Source: Alistipes sp.
GTDB taxonomy: Bacteria > Bacteroidota > Bacteroidia > Bacteroidales > Rikenellaceae
DNA length: 5,223 nucleotides
Assembly (NCBI GenBank): GCA_017561105.1
Contig: JAFZDR010000150.1
Location: forward strand, 1-5,223
Direction: 5' to 3'
The translations under genes and the position numbers were made by a program. Shown here piece by piece: positions 1-5,223 of this stretch. How positions within the stretch are numbered: position 1 is the stretch's first letter; the number at the start of each line of letters is the position of its first letter. The notes below the pieces were generated by a model, which made no database searches, was not told the DNA's origin, and saw only the letters and a program-made list of their open reading frames with translations.

Positions 1-188
1 GTCGTGTAACCATCGCGGGCAAGACCAAGTTTACCTGCGTGGATGGTCCGGAGTTCAATGCCTACGATGTCGATTTCGACGAGGCTATGCGCCGTCAGGG
101 AATGTACCGCACACAGGAGCAGCGCGCATTGGCTATTCAGCATGAGCGTGAGGCGGGACACAAGTGTAACATTGGTTTGGATAAGTAG
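1..188 (+). CDS. NfnA/SudB-like ferredoxin-NADP+ reductase subunit alpha, C-terminal end (partial)
   Basis: The gene enters from the left edge in frame 3 (first whole codon at 3), and 61 codons are visible before TAG at 186-188. The visible end reads RVTIAGKTKFTCVDGPEF and continues with VDFDEAMRRQ. This matches the C-terminal iron-sulfur part of the sulfide dehydrogenase / dihydroorotate dehydrogenase electron-transfer family (PyrK-like; NfnA of NADH-dependent ferredoxin:NADP+ oxidoreductase). In that family four cysteines hold a [2Fe-2S] cluster. The Cys in KFTCVDGP (residue 12 of the visible part) should be the last of them; the other three, and the FAD and NAD(P) domains, lie outside the window. 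The stop codon is only 3 nt from the next start, so the two genes are very probably co-transcribed and translationally coupled, as expected for two subunits of one enzyme. The assignment rests on a short stretch plus the neighbouring gene. A SudB-type sulfide dehydrogenase subunit is a close alternative name. Confidence 0.82.
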   Translation, partial: RVTIAGKTKFTCVDGPEFNAYDVDFDEAMRRQGMYRTQEQRALAIQHEREAGHKCNIGLDK

Positions 189-191
189 GTT

Positions 192-1577
192 ATGGCAAAT
201 AAGATACCTCGCGTAGCAGTACGCGAACAAGACCCAAAGGTGCGAGCAACCAATTTTGAGGAGGTTTGCTACGGCTACAATGTGGAGGAGGCACAGTTGG
301 AGGCTACACGATGCCTTGATTGTAAGAATCCGCGTTGTGTAGCGGCTTGCCCTGTAGGTATTCAGATTCCGCGATTTATCGAGCGTCTTCGCGAAGGCGA
401 TACTAAGGGTGCAGCCGAGGTTATCGGTCAGGACTCATCGTTGCCAAGCATCTGTGGTCGTGTTTGTCCGCAGGAGTCGCAGTGCGAGGGCTCGTGTATC
501 CTTGGCATCAAGGGTGAGCCTGTGGCAATCGGTAAGTTGGAGCGCTTTGTGGGCGATTGGCAGTTGGAGAATGGTCGTCCTGCAGTCGAGATAGTAAAGA
601 ATGGTCACAAGGTGGCTATCGTAGGTAGTGGCCCTGCTGGCTTGGCTTGCGCAAGCGATCTTGCAAAGATGGGCTACGAGGTTACTATCTTCGAGGCGTT
701 GCACGAGGCAGGTGGTGTACTTGTTTACGGTATTCCTGAGTTTCGTTTGCCAAAGGAGCGTGTCGTAAAGGCAGAGATCGAGAGCGTGAAAGCTCTTGGC
801 GTAAAGATAGAAACCGATGTGGTTGTAGGTCGCACCATTACTGTCGACGAGTTGCTCGACGAGGAGGGCTACGACGCTGTATTTGTTGGCTCGGGTGCAG
901 GTCTGCCACGCTTTATGGGTATCGAGGGCGAGAACCTAAACGGTGTATTGTCGGCAAATGAGTTCCTCACACGCGCAAACCTTATGCACGCATACGATGC
1001 GGAGTACGATACTCCAATCTATGTAGGTCGCAAGGTTGTAGTTGTTGGTGGCGGTAATGTAGCAATGGATGCAGTGCGCACCGCAAAGCGTTTGGGTGCC
1101 GAGGCTGCTATCGTATATCGTCGTAGCGAGAAGGAGTTGCCTGCCCGCGTCGAGGAGGTGCACCATGCTAAGGAGGAGGGCATCGAGTTTAAGATGCTGA
1201 CAAACCCTACAGCTGTGCTTGGTGACGAAAAAGGCTGGGTACGCGCTATCAACTGCGTACAGATGGTGCTCGGTGAGCCTGATGAGAGCGGTCGTCGCTC
1301 GCCTGTGGAGGTTGTAGGTTCGGATTTCGAGATGGAGTGCGATGTTGTGGTTATGGCACTCGGAACATCGCCTAATCCGCTTATCGCTTCGACTACCGAT
1401 GCGCTCGAGACTACCCGCCGTGGTTGTATCGTGGCTGATGAGTGGGGCCAGACCTCGCGTAAGGGCGTATTTGCAGGTGGTGACACCGTAACCGGTGCAG
1501 CAACAGTTATTTTGGCTATGGGTGCCGGAAGAAAGGCTGCAACGGCTATTGATAAGTATATCCGCGAAGAGAGATAG
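192..1577 (+). CDS. gltA: NfnB-type NADPH/ferredoxin flavoprotein subunit (commonly annotated NADPH-dependent glutamate synthase, GltA)
   Basis: This is a complete 461-aa protein of the glutamate-synthase small-subunit family. The N-terminal part has two cysteine sets for [4Fe-4S] clusters: C41, C44, C49, C53 (CLDCKNPRCVAAC) and C88, C92, C98, C102. An FAD-binding dinucleotide fold follows, with GSGPAG at 145-150 and GGVLVYGIPEFRLP at 174-187. The NADPH-binding fold has GGGNVA at 286-291 and YRRSEKELPAR at 309-319. The closing FAD motif GVFAGGD lies at 425-431. Length matches stand-alone NfnB/GltA proteins (about 450-470 aa). No glutamate synthase large subunit is visible; the upstream partner, 3 nt away, is NfnA-like. 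The better functional reading is therefore the large subunit of NADH-dependent reduced ferredoxin:NADP+ oxidoreductase, a cytoplasmic electron-bifurcating enzyme, rather than glutamate synthesis. SudA-type sulfide dehydrogenase remains an alternative. The ATG at 192 is the natural start: it follows the upstream stop directly, and the N-terminus (MANKIPRV) is family-like. No clear Shine-Dalgarno sequence is present. Confidence 0.93.
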   Translation: MANKIPRVAVREQDPKVRATNFEEVCYGYNVEEAQLEATRCLDCKNPRCVAACPVGIQIPRFIERLREGDTKGAAEVIGQDSSLPSICGRVCPQESQCEGSCILGIKGEPVAIGKLERFVGDWQLENGRPAVEIVKNGHKVAIVGSGPAGLACASDLAKMGYEVTIFEALHEAGGVLVYGIPEFRLPKERVVKAEIESVKALGVKIETDVVVGRTITVDELLDEEGYDAVFVGSGAGLPRFMGIEGENLNGVLSANEFLTRANLMHAYDAEYDTPIYVGRKVVVVGGGNVAMDAVRTAKRLGAEAAIVYRRSEKELPARVEEVHHAKEEGIEFKMLTNPTAVLGDEKGWVRAINCVQMVLGEPDESGRRSPVEVVGSDFEMECDVVVMALGTSPNPLIASTTDALETTRRGCIVADEWGQTSRKGVFAGGDTVTGAATVILAMGAGRKAATAIDKYIREER

Positions 1578-1612
1578 AAAAATTATTACTAACTAAATAA
1601 AACACAAAGATT

Positions 1613-2167
1613 ATGAGAAAAATTACAATGATTTTGGGTATGGTTGCTATCGTAGCTTCTACTCTGTTTGTATCTTGTGCACAGAAGCATGTGCCTGATC
1701 AGGCTAAGGCGTTCCCACGCGAGCGTGCTGCAACCTATGCGCTTAACAAAAATGGCGTATACACTTGGACTGCTTCGACTAGTGATGACTGGGATTCAGC
1801 AAGTAAGTGGACAGGTTTCCGTGTTATTTCATCTAACATCCCTGATGAGATTAAGAATATGGGAAATGCAGTTCTCTTCTACATGGCAACAAACAGAGAT
1901 TGGACAGCGTCGATTGCTCCTGAGTCGCGTGAGTATCTCAAATTCCGCGTACACACCGGTAATTTTGAGGATAGCTTCTACGATGAGACAAAATGGTCGC
2001 TTGTTGATGAGGTTAGCGGTAAGATGGACAACCAGTGCGAGCTCTGCATCGTTGTAACCAAGACCCCTGATTATGGTGAGGAGTCAGTTTTGACACACAT
2101 TAATCTCACAATGGAGGGCGAGACAATGCCTTTGGCTAATATCACTATCGGCCCTAAGGCTGAGTAG
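1613..2167 (+). CDS. Small lipoprotein of unknown function with a BACON-like C-terminal half
   Basis: I do not recognise a named family for this 184-aa protein. Residues 1-21 form a typical type II signal peptide: basic MRK, a hydrophobic stretch, then the lipobox FVSC with the lipidated Cys at 22. The residues after it (AQKH) lack the acidic run typical of Bacteroidetes surface-export signals, so a periplasm-facing location is likelier, though this is inference. The mature part (about 163 aa) has no transmembrane segment and has five Trp. From about residue 85 the pattern resembles a BACON-type beta-sandwich: NRDWTAS at 94-100, W128-SLVDEVSG, alternating hydrophobics in LCIVVTK, then THINLTMEGETMPLANITI at 161-179. 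That likeness is by eye only. Two close cysteines (142, 145) lie inside that region. The gene starts 35 nt after the flavoprotein gene behind an A-rich leader without Shine-Dalgarno, and ends in tandem TAG TAG just before a terminator. It may be the last gene of the upstream unit or have its own promoter; no convincing -7 box was found in the gap. Confidence 0.85.
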   Translation: MRKITMILGMVAIVASTLFVSCAQKHVPDQAKAFPRERAATYALNKNGVYTWTASTSDDWDSASKWTGFRVISSNIPDEIKNMGNAVLFYMATNRDWTASIAPESREYLKFRVHTGNFEDSFYDETKWSLVDEVSGKMDNQCELCIVVTKTPDYGEESVLTHINLTMEGETMPLANITIGPKAE

Positions 2168-2192
2168 TAGGACTTTGCCATCCTATTGGTTT

Positions 2193-2220
2193 AGAGCAGT
2201 CGTTTTCGACTGCTCTTTTT
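2193..2220 (+). terminator. Rho-independent terminator of the + strand unit
   Basis: A perfect 10-bp inverted repeat, AGAGCAGTCG (2193-2202) and CGACTGCTCT (2207-2216), encloses a TTTT loop. The T run 2216-2220 follows directly. It lies 25 nt after the lipoprotein stop codon and has the expected shape for ending + strand transcription. Confidence 0.92.
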
Positions 2221-2251
2221 AGTTGCTATCTATTCGCTACTCACTAAAAGA

Positions 2252-2275
2252 AAAAGCAACCCGAAGGTTGCTTTT
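2252..2275 (-). terminator. Rho-independent terminator of guaA, probably bidirectional
   Basis: On the - strand the stem GCAACC (2271-2266) pairs with GGTTGC (2261-2256) around a TTCG loop. This gives the very stable cUUCGg tetraloop in RNA. The stem is extended by A4/T4 pairing (2275-2272 with 2255-2252), and on the - strand a T-rich tail continues past 2251 (TTTTTCTTTTAG). It lies 25 nt past the guaA stop codon. Because the flanks are A-rich on one side and T-rich on the other, it could also back up the + strand terminator 31 nt away. Confidence 0.9.
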
Positions 2276-2300
2276 CTTGTCTATATGTGCGACTACTCTA

Positions 2301-3608
2301 CTACTCCCACTCGATAGTTGCGTTTGGTTTTGGAGAGAGGTCGTAGCATACACGGTTTACATTTGGAACCTCCTTCAAGATACGATCTGTAATCTTGCCG
2401 AGGATAGCCCAATCGATATGCTCGATAGTTGCAGTCATCGCGTCAATAGTGTTTACAGCGCGAAGGATTACTGGCCAATCGTACGAACGAGCGTTATCGC
2501 GTACACCTACCGACTTGAAATCAGGCACAACGGTAAAATACTGCCAAACAGTCTTATCCAAACCAGCCTTTGCAAACTCCTCACGAAGAATGGCATCCGA
2601 CTCACGAACAGCCTCCAAACGGTCGCGAGTGATTGCACCGAGGCAACGAACACCCAAACCTGGTCCTGGGAATGGCTGACGATATACCATCTCGTATGGC
2701 AAGCCGAGCTCAACACCGCAAGCACGAACCTCGTCCTTGAAGAGCTGCTTTAATGGCTCAACCAACTCGAACTGCAAGTCCTCAGGAAGACCACCTACAT
2801 TGTGGTGCGACTTAACCATCTTTGCAGTCTTGGTACCACTCTCAACGATATCCGGGTAGATTGTACCCTGGCCGAGGAAGTCGATACCCTCCAACTTGCG
2901 TGCCTCCTCCTCGAATACGCGGATGAACTCGCCACCGATGATCTTACGCTTCTGCTCAGGATCTGCAACATTCTCCAACTTAGTCAAGAAACGCTCTGTA
3001 GCGTCAACATAAACGAGGTTAGCGCACAACTGCTCGCCGAAGATCTTAACTACATCCTCAGACTCGCCCTTACGCATCAAACCGTGGTTTACATGCACGC
3101 AAACGAGGTTGTTGCCGATAGCCTTCAAGAGCAATGCAGCTACTACCGAGCTGTCAACACCACCCGAGAGTGCGAGCAATACCTTCTTGTCGCCGACCTG
3201 CTGGCGAATAAGCTCAACCTGGTCAGCAACGAAGTTTGTCATGTTCCAGTTAGCCTCAGCCTTGCAAGTATCGAATACGAAGCCCTTAACTGCCTCCTTG
3301 ATAGCCTCCAAGTCGTCAGCAAACTGAGGTAACTTAACCTCGCACTTTGCATTGTCCCAACCTGCAGCCATTACAGGGAAACCAGTCTCGTAAATCTCTG
3401 GCAATACATCGATAGCTACGCCGTCGATAACATGGTTAGGGCCACCGTTGATGATGATACCCTTAACATTTGGAAGTGCCTGCAACTCCTTTGCAGTGAT
3501 GTCGTGCGGATAGATCTCGCTGTAAACACCGAGTGCACGAATTGCTCGAGCTACCACGGTATTCTCGTGGCTGCCCAAGTCCAAGATAACAATCATATCC
3601 TGCTTCAT
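2301..3608 (-). CDS. guaA: GMP synthase with a shortened, catalytically dead glutaminase domain
   Basis: GuaA makes GMP from XMP and ATP, normally with ammonia from glutamine. The synthetase half is complete: P-loop SGGVDSS at 148-154, RKIIGGEFIRVF at 221-232, QGTIYPD at 247-253, KSHHNVGGLP at 266-275, PFPGPGL at 312-318, and the C-terminal dimerisation domain ending KPNATIEWE (427-435). Against family sequences recalled from memory, the usual KPPATIEWE has Pro changed to Asn. The N-terminal class I amidotransferase domain keeps its first strands (VILDLGS, 7-13; IIINGGP, 51-57) and last helix (FVFDTC, 110-115), but roughly 80-90 residues between them are missing. Where GVCYG with the nucleophilic Cys is expected, the protein reads AAGWD (81-85), and no HPE motif follows. 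Total length is 435 aa against the usual 505-525. The frame is uninterrupted, so a sequencing frameshift does not explain it. Ammonia-dependent activity or a separate glutaminase partner is inferred. The gene lies 78 bp downstream of guaB on the same strand, so co-transcription is likely. The ATG at 3608 follows an A-rich leader and fits the family N-terminus. Confidence 0.95.
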   Translation of the reverse strand: MKQDMIVILDLGSHENTVVARAIRALGVYSEIYPHDITAKELQALPNVKGIIINGGPNHVIDGVAIDVLPEIYETGFPVMAAGWDNAKCEVKLPQFADDLEAIKEAVKGFVFDTCKAEANWNMTNFVADQVELIRQQVGDKKVLLALSGGVDSSVVAALLLKAIGNNLVCVHVNHGLMRKGESEDVVKIFGEQLCANLVYVDATERFLTKLENVADPEQKRKIIGGEFIRVFEEEARKLEGIDFLGQGTIYPDIVESGTKTAKMVKSHHNVGGLPEDLQFELVEPLKQLFKDEVRACGVELGLPYEMVYRQPFPGPGLGVRCLGAITRDRLEAVRESDAILREEFAKAGLDKTVWQYFTVVPDFKSVGVRDNARSYDWPVILRAVNTIDAMTATIEHIDWAILGKITDRILKEVPNVNRVCYDLSPKPNATIEWE

Positions 3609-3623
3609 AACTTTTGTCTTTTA

Positions 3624-3681
3624 GCTATTTGCCATTAGCCATTGGCCATTGGCTTTTTTAATTCTCAATTCTTAATTCCTT
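3624..3681. repeat. Short degenerate heptamer repeats between guaB and guaA
   Basis: The 78-bp guaB-guaA gap holds two blocks of 7-bp units. The first is GCTATTT, GCCATTA, GCCATTG, GCCATTG (3624-3651). The second is ATTCTCA, ATTCTTA, ATTCCTT (3661-3681). They are separated by GC plus a T run. No known element is recognised. The blocks could be simple slippage-type sequence or part of an intergenic family; function unknown. No promoter match was found here. Confidence 0.5.
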
Positions 3682-3686
3682 TTTAT

Positions 3687-5156
3687 TTACTCGCCGCGCG
3701 AATAGTTTGGTGTCTCGCGTGTGATTGTAATGTCGTGTGGGTGGTTCTCAACTACGGCTGCCGAAGTGATGCGAACAAAACGCGCCTTCTGCAAATCCTC
3801 GATAGTGCGTGCACCGCAGTAACCCATACCTGCACGAATACCGCCAACAAGCTGATATACAGTCTCTGCCAACGAACCCTTGAACGGTACGCGACCAACG
3901 ATACCCTCCGGTACGAGCTTCATTGCGTTAGCCTCGCCGTCCTGGAAGTAACGATCCTTTGAACCTGCCTTCATTGCATCGATAGAACCCATGCCGCGGT
4001 ATGTCTTGAACTTACGACCATTGTAGATGATGGTCTCACCCGGAGACTCCTCGGTACCAGCAAACATCGAACCACACATTACGCAAGTTCCACCTGCCGA
4101 CAACGCCTTAACGATATCGCCAGAGTAGCGCAAACCGCCGTCAGCAATAACGCCTACACCGCTGCCCTGAGCCTCCTTTGCGCAATCGAAGATAGCTGTG
4201 AGCTGTGGTACGCCTACACCTGCGATGATACGGGTTGTACAGATTGAACCAGGACCGATACCAACCTTGATACCGTCAGCACCATTCTCGATGAGGTAGC
4301 GTGCAGCCTCGGCTGTAGCGATGTTACCAACTACAACATCGAGGTTTGGATATACCTCCTTAATCTTCTTCAAGAGTGTTACTACACCCTTAGTATGGCC
4401 GTGTGCCGAGTCGAGAACTACGGCATCAACATTCTCGTGTACGAGTGCTGCTACGCGGTCCAAAGCATCAGGGGTGATGCCGATACCCGCTGCAACACGA
4501 AGACGACCCTTAGAGTCCTTACATGCATTTGGATGATCCTGAGCCTTAGTCAAGTCCTTGTAGGTGATAAGACCAACGAGGTGACCCTTCTTGTCTACTA
4601 CAGGCAACTTCTCGATCTTGTTCGAGAGCAATACCTCTGCAACATCGCTATTCTCACCCTCGGTGATAGTTACCAAGTTCTTTGAGGTCATAACCTCATC
4701 GATCTTGCGCGACATATCCTTCTGGAAACGAAGGTCGCGGTTGGTTACGATACCTACGAGGTAACGATTCTCGTCCACTACAGGAATACCACCGATCTTA
4801 TTCTCGCGCATCATATTCAACGCGTCACCTACGGTGTTCTCGCGAGAGATAGTTACAGGATCGTCGATCATACCGTTCTCGGCACGCTTAACACGACGCA
4901 CATGCGCAGCCTGCTCGGCGATAGACATATTCTTGTGAATTACACCGATACCACCCTCACGCGCTACAGCGATAGCCATCGGAGCCTCGGTTACGGTATC
5001 CATAGCTGCCGATACGATAGGGATGTTGAGTGTAATGTTTCGCGAGAAACGGCTCTTTGTGCTCACCTCGCGTGGGAGTACCTCCGAGTATGCAGGCATA
5101 AGCAATACATCGTCAAAGGTCAAACCCTCCTGATAAACTCTTTCGTCCAAAAACAT
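3687..5156 (-). CDS. guaB: Inosine-5'-monophosphate dehydrogenase
   Basis: GuaB oxidises IMP to XMP with NAD+, the committed step of guanine nucleotide synthesis, in the cytoplasm. The protein is 489 aa, the usual bacterial length. The N-terminus [18 protein letters not shown] (11-28) is diagnostic. A tandem CBS (Bateman) pair occupies about 97-206 (for example [20 protein letters not shown] and [20 protein letters not shown]). The catalytic loop [11 protein letters not shown] (299-309) carries the nucleophile C306. IMP-binding and flap elements follow: [10 protein letters not shown] (339-348), YRGMGS (386-391), SKDRYFQ (399-405) and [12 protein letters not shown] (438-449). All key residues look intact, and nothing suggests decay. 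The CBS pair is the part that binds regulatory purine nucleotides in this family. It is the first gene of a guaB-guaA unit, so XMP made here is the substrate of the next gene's product. The ATG at 5156 gives the canonical start, about 35 nt downstream of a likely promoter element. No Shine-Dalgarno sequence is apparent, as is common in Bacteroidota. Confidence 0.98.
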   Translation of the reverse strand: MFLDERVYQEGLTFDDVLLMPAYSEVLPREVSTKSRFSRNITLNIPIVSAAMDTVTEAPMAIAVAREGGIGVIHKNMSIAEQAAHVRRVKRAENGMIDDPVTISRENTVGDALNMMRENKIGGIPVVDENRYLVGIVTNRDLRFQKDMSRKIDEVMTSKNLVTITEGENSDVAEVLLSNKIEKLPVVDKKGHLVGLITYKDLTKAQDHPNACKDSKGRLRVAAGIGITPDALDRVAALVHENVDAVVLDSAHGHTKGVVTLLKKIKEVYPNLDVVVGNIATAEAARYLIENGADGIKVGIGPGSICTTRIIAGVGVPQLTAIFDCAKEAQGSGVGVIADGGLRYSGDIVKALSAGGTCVMCGSMFAGTEESPGETIIYNGRKFKTYRGMGSIDAMKAGSKDRYFQDGEANAMKLVPEGIVGRVPFKGSLAETVYQLVGGIRAGMGYCGARTIEDLQKARFVRITSAAVVENHPHDITITRETPNYSRGE

Positions 5157-5191
5157 AATACTTACAATATTTTATTATTCAACATTTTGCT

Positions 5192-5199
5192 CAAAAGTA
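5192..5199 (-). promoter_or_regulatory. Putative Bacteroidetes -7 promoter element for guaB-guaA
   Basis: On the - strand these bases read TACTTTTG, an exact match to the TAnnTTTG -7 consensus of Bacteroidetes housekeeping promoters. The element lies 35 nt upstream of the guaB ATG, so the 5' leader would be about 30 nt and A/T-rich. A -33 TTTG box is not visible in the 24 bases left upstream; it may be weak or lie at or past the window edge. No riboswitch or operator palindrome is evident in this short leader. Confidence 0.55.
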
Positions 5200-5223
5200 C
5201 CGGTTAAAGAAAGACCGCTATAA

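Noticed and set aside
1506..1515. TTATTTTGG inside the flavoprotein gene as a -7 promoter box for the lipoprotein gene.
   Set aside because: It does not match TAnnTTTG in register, it lies in coding sequence about 100 nt from the start codon, and no -33 element supports it.
2223..2753. Open frame starting just after the + strand terminator and running into guaA antisense.
   Set aside because: It overlaps the guaA terminator and the 3' third of guaA, starts directly behind a strong terminator, and its translation has no domain-like pattern.
2802..3332. 176-codon open frame on the + strand antisense to guaA.
   Set aside because: It has no recognisable protein features and lies wholly inside the strongly supported guaA coding region, so it is a shadow of guaA codon use. 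The same applies to the antisense frames inside guaB and the flavoprotein gene.
3293..3374. Missing GuaA glutaminase core explained by a frameshift in the sequence.
   Set aside because: The reading frame is continuous from the conserved start to the conserved end of the domain. Only about 26 residues lie between them, so there is no room for the missing 80-90 residues in any other frame.
3637..3659. Hairpin AGCCA...TGGCT followed by a T run on the + strand between guaB and guaA, possible terminator.
   Set aside because: The stem is only 5 bp and comes from the GCCATTR repeats. The T run lies downstream only on the + strand, where no gene is transcribed. On the guaB-to-guaA strand the A run precedes the stem.
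5201..5217. CGGT...ACCG inverted repeat upstream of the guaB promoter as a possible operator.
   Set aside because: There are only 4 bp per arm with a 9-nt spacer at the window edge, which is expected by chance.

Overview
The window looks like ordinary chromosomal DNA from a member of the Bacteroidota, most probably the order Bacteroidales. The evidence is a lipoprotein gene with a Bacteroidetes-style signal peptide, A/T-rich leaders without Shine-Dalgarno sequences, and an exact match to the Bacteroidetes sigma-ABfr -7 element (TAnnTTTG) upstream of guaB. This is inference from sequence style; I cannot name the genus. No mobile element, CRISPR array, rRNA or tRNA is visible.

Layout. The left half (1-2167) is read on the + strand. 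It holds the last 61 codons of an NfnA/SudB-like FAD/[2Fe-2S] subunit, then, after 3 nt, a complete NfnB-type flavoprotein of 461 aa (usually named gltA, glutamate synthase small-subunit-like), then, after 35 nt, a small lipoprotein of unknown function whose C-terminal half looks BACON-like. A strong intrinsic terminator (2193-2220) closes this unit. The right half is read on the - strand. guaB (IMP dehydrogenase, 489 aa) starts behind a likely promoter near the right edge and is followed by guaA (GMP synthase, 435 aa), which ends at its own terminator (2252-2275). The two units converge on the 133-bp stretch that holds both terminators.

How the genes work together. The first two + strand genes encode the two subunits of an NAD(P)H/ferredoxin oxidoreductase of the Nfn type, an enzyme that links the NADH, NADPH and ferredoxin pools. 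guaB and guaA carry out the two successive steps IMP -> XMP -> GMP and are probably co-transcribed.

The main oddity is GuaA. Its ATP-pyrophosphatase and C-terminal dimerisation domains are complete, but the N-terminal glutamine amidotransferase domain lacks roughly 80-90 internal residues. The lost part includes the nucleophile elbow (the usual GVCYG is AAGWD here) and the His-Glu part of the triad. The reading frame is clean across the gap, so it looks like a settled, glutaminase-dead GMP synthase rather than a broken gene. It should depend on free ammonia or on a glutaminase encoded elsewhere.
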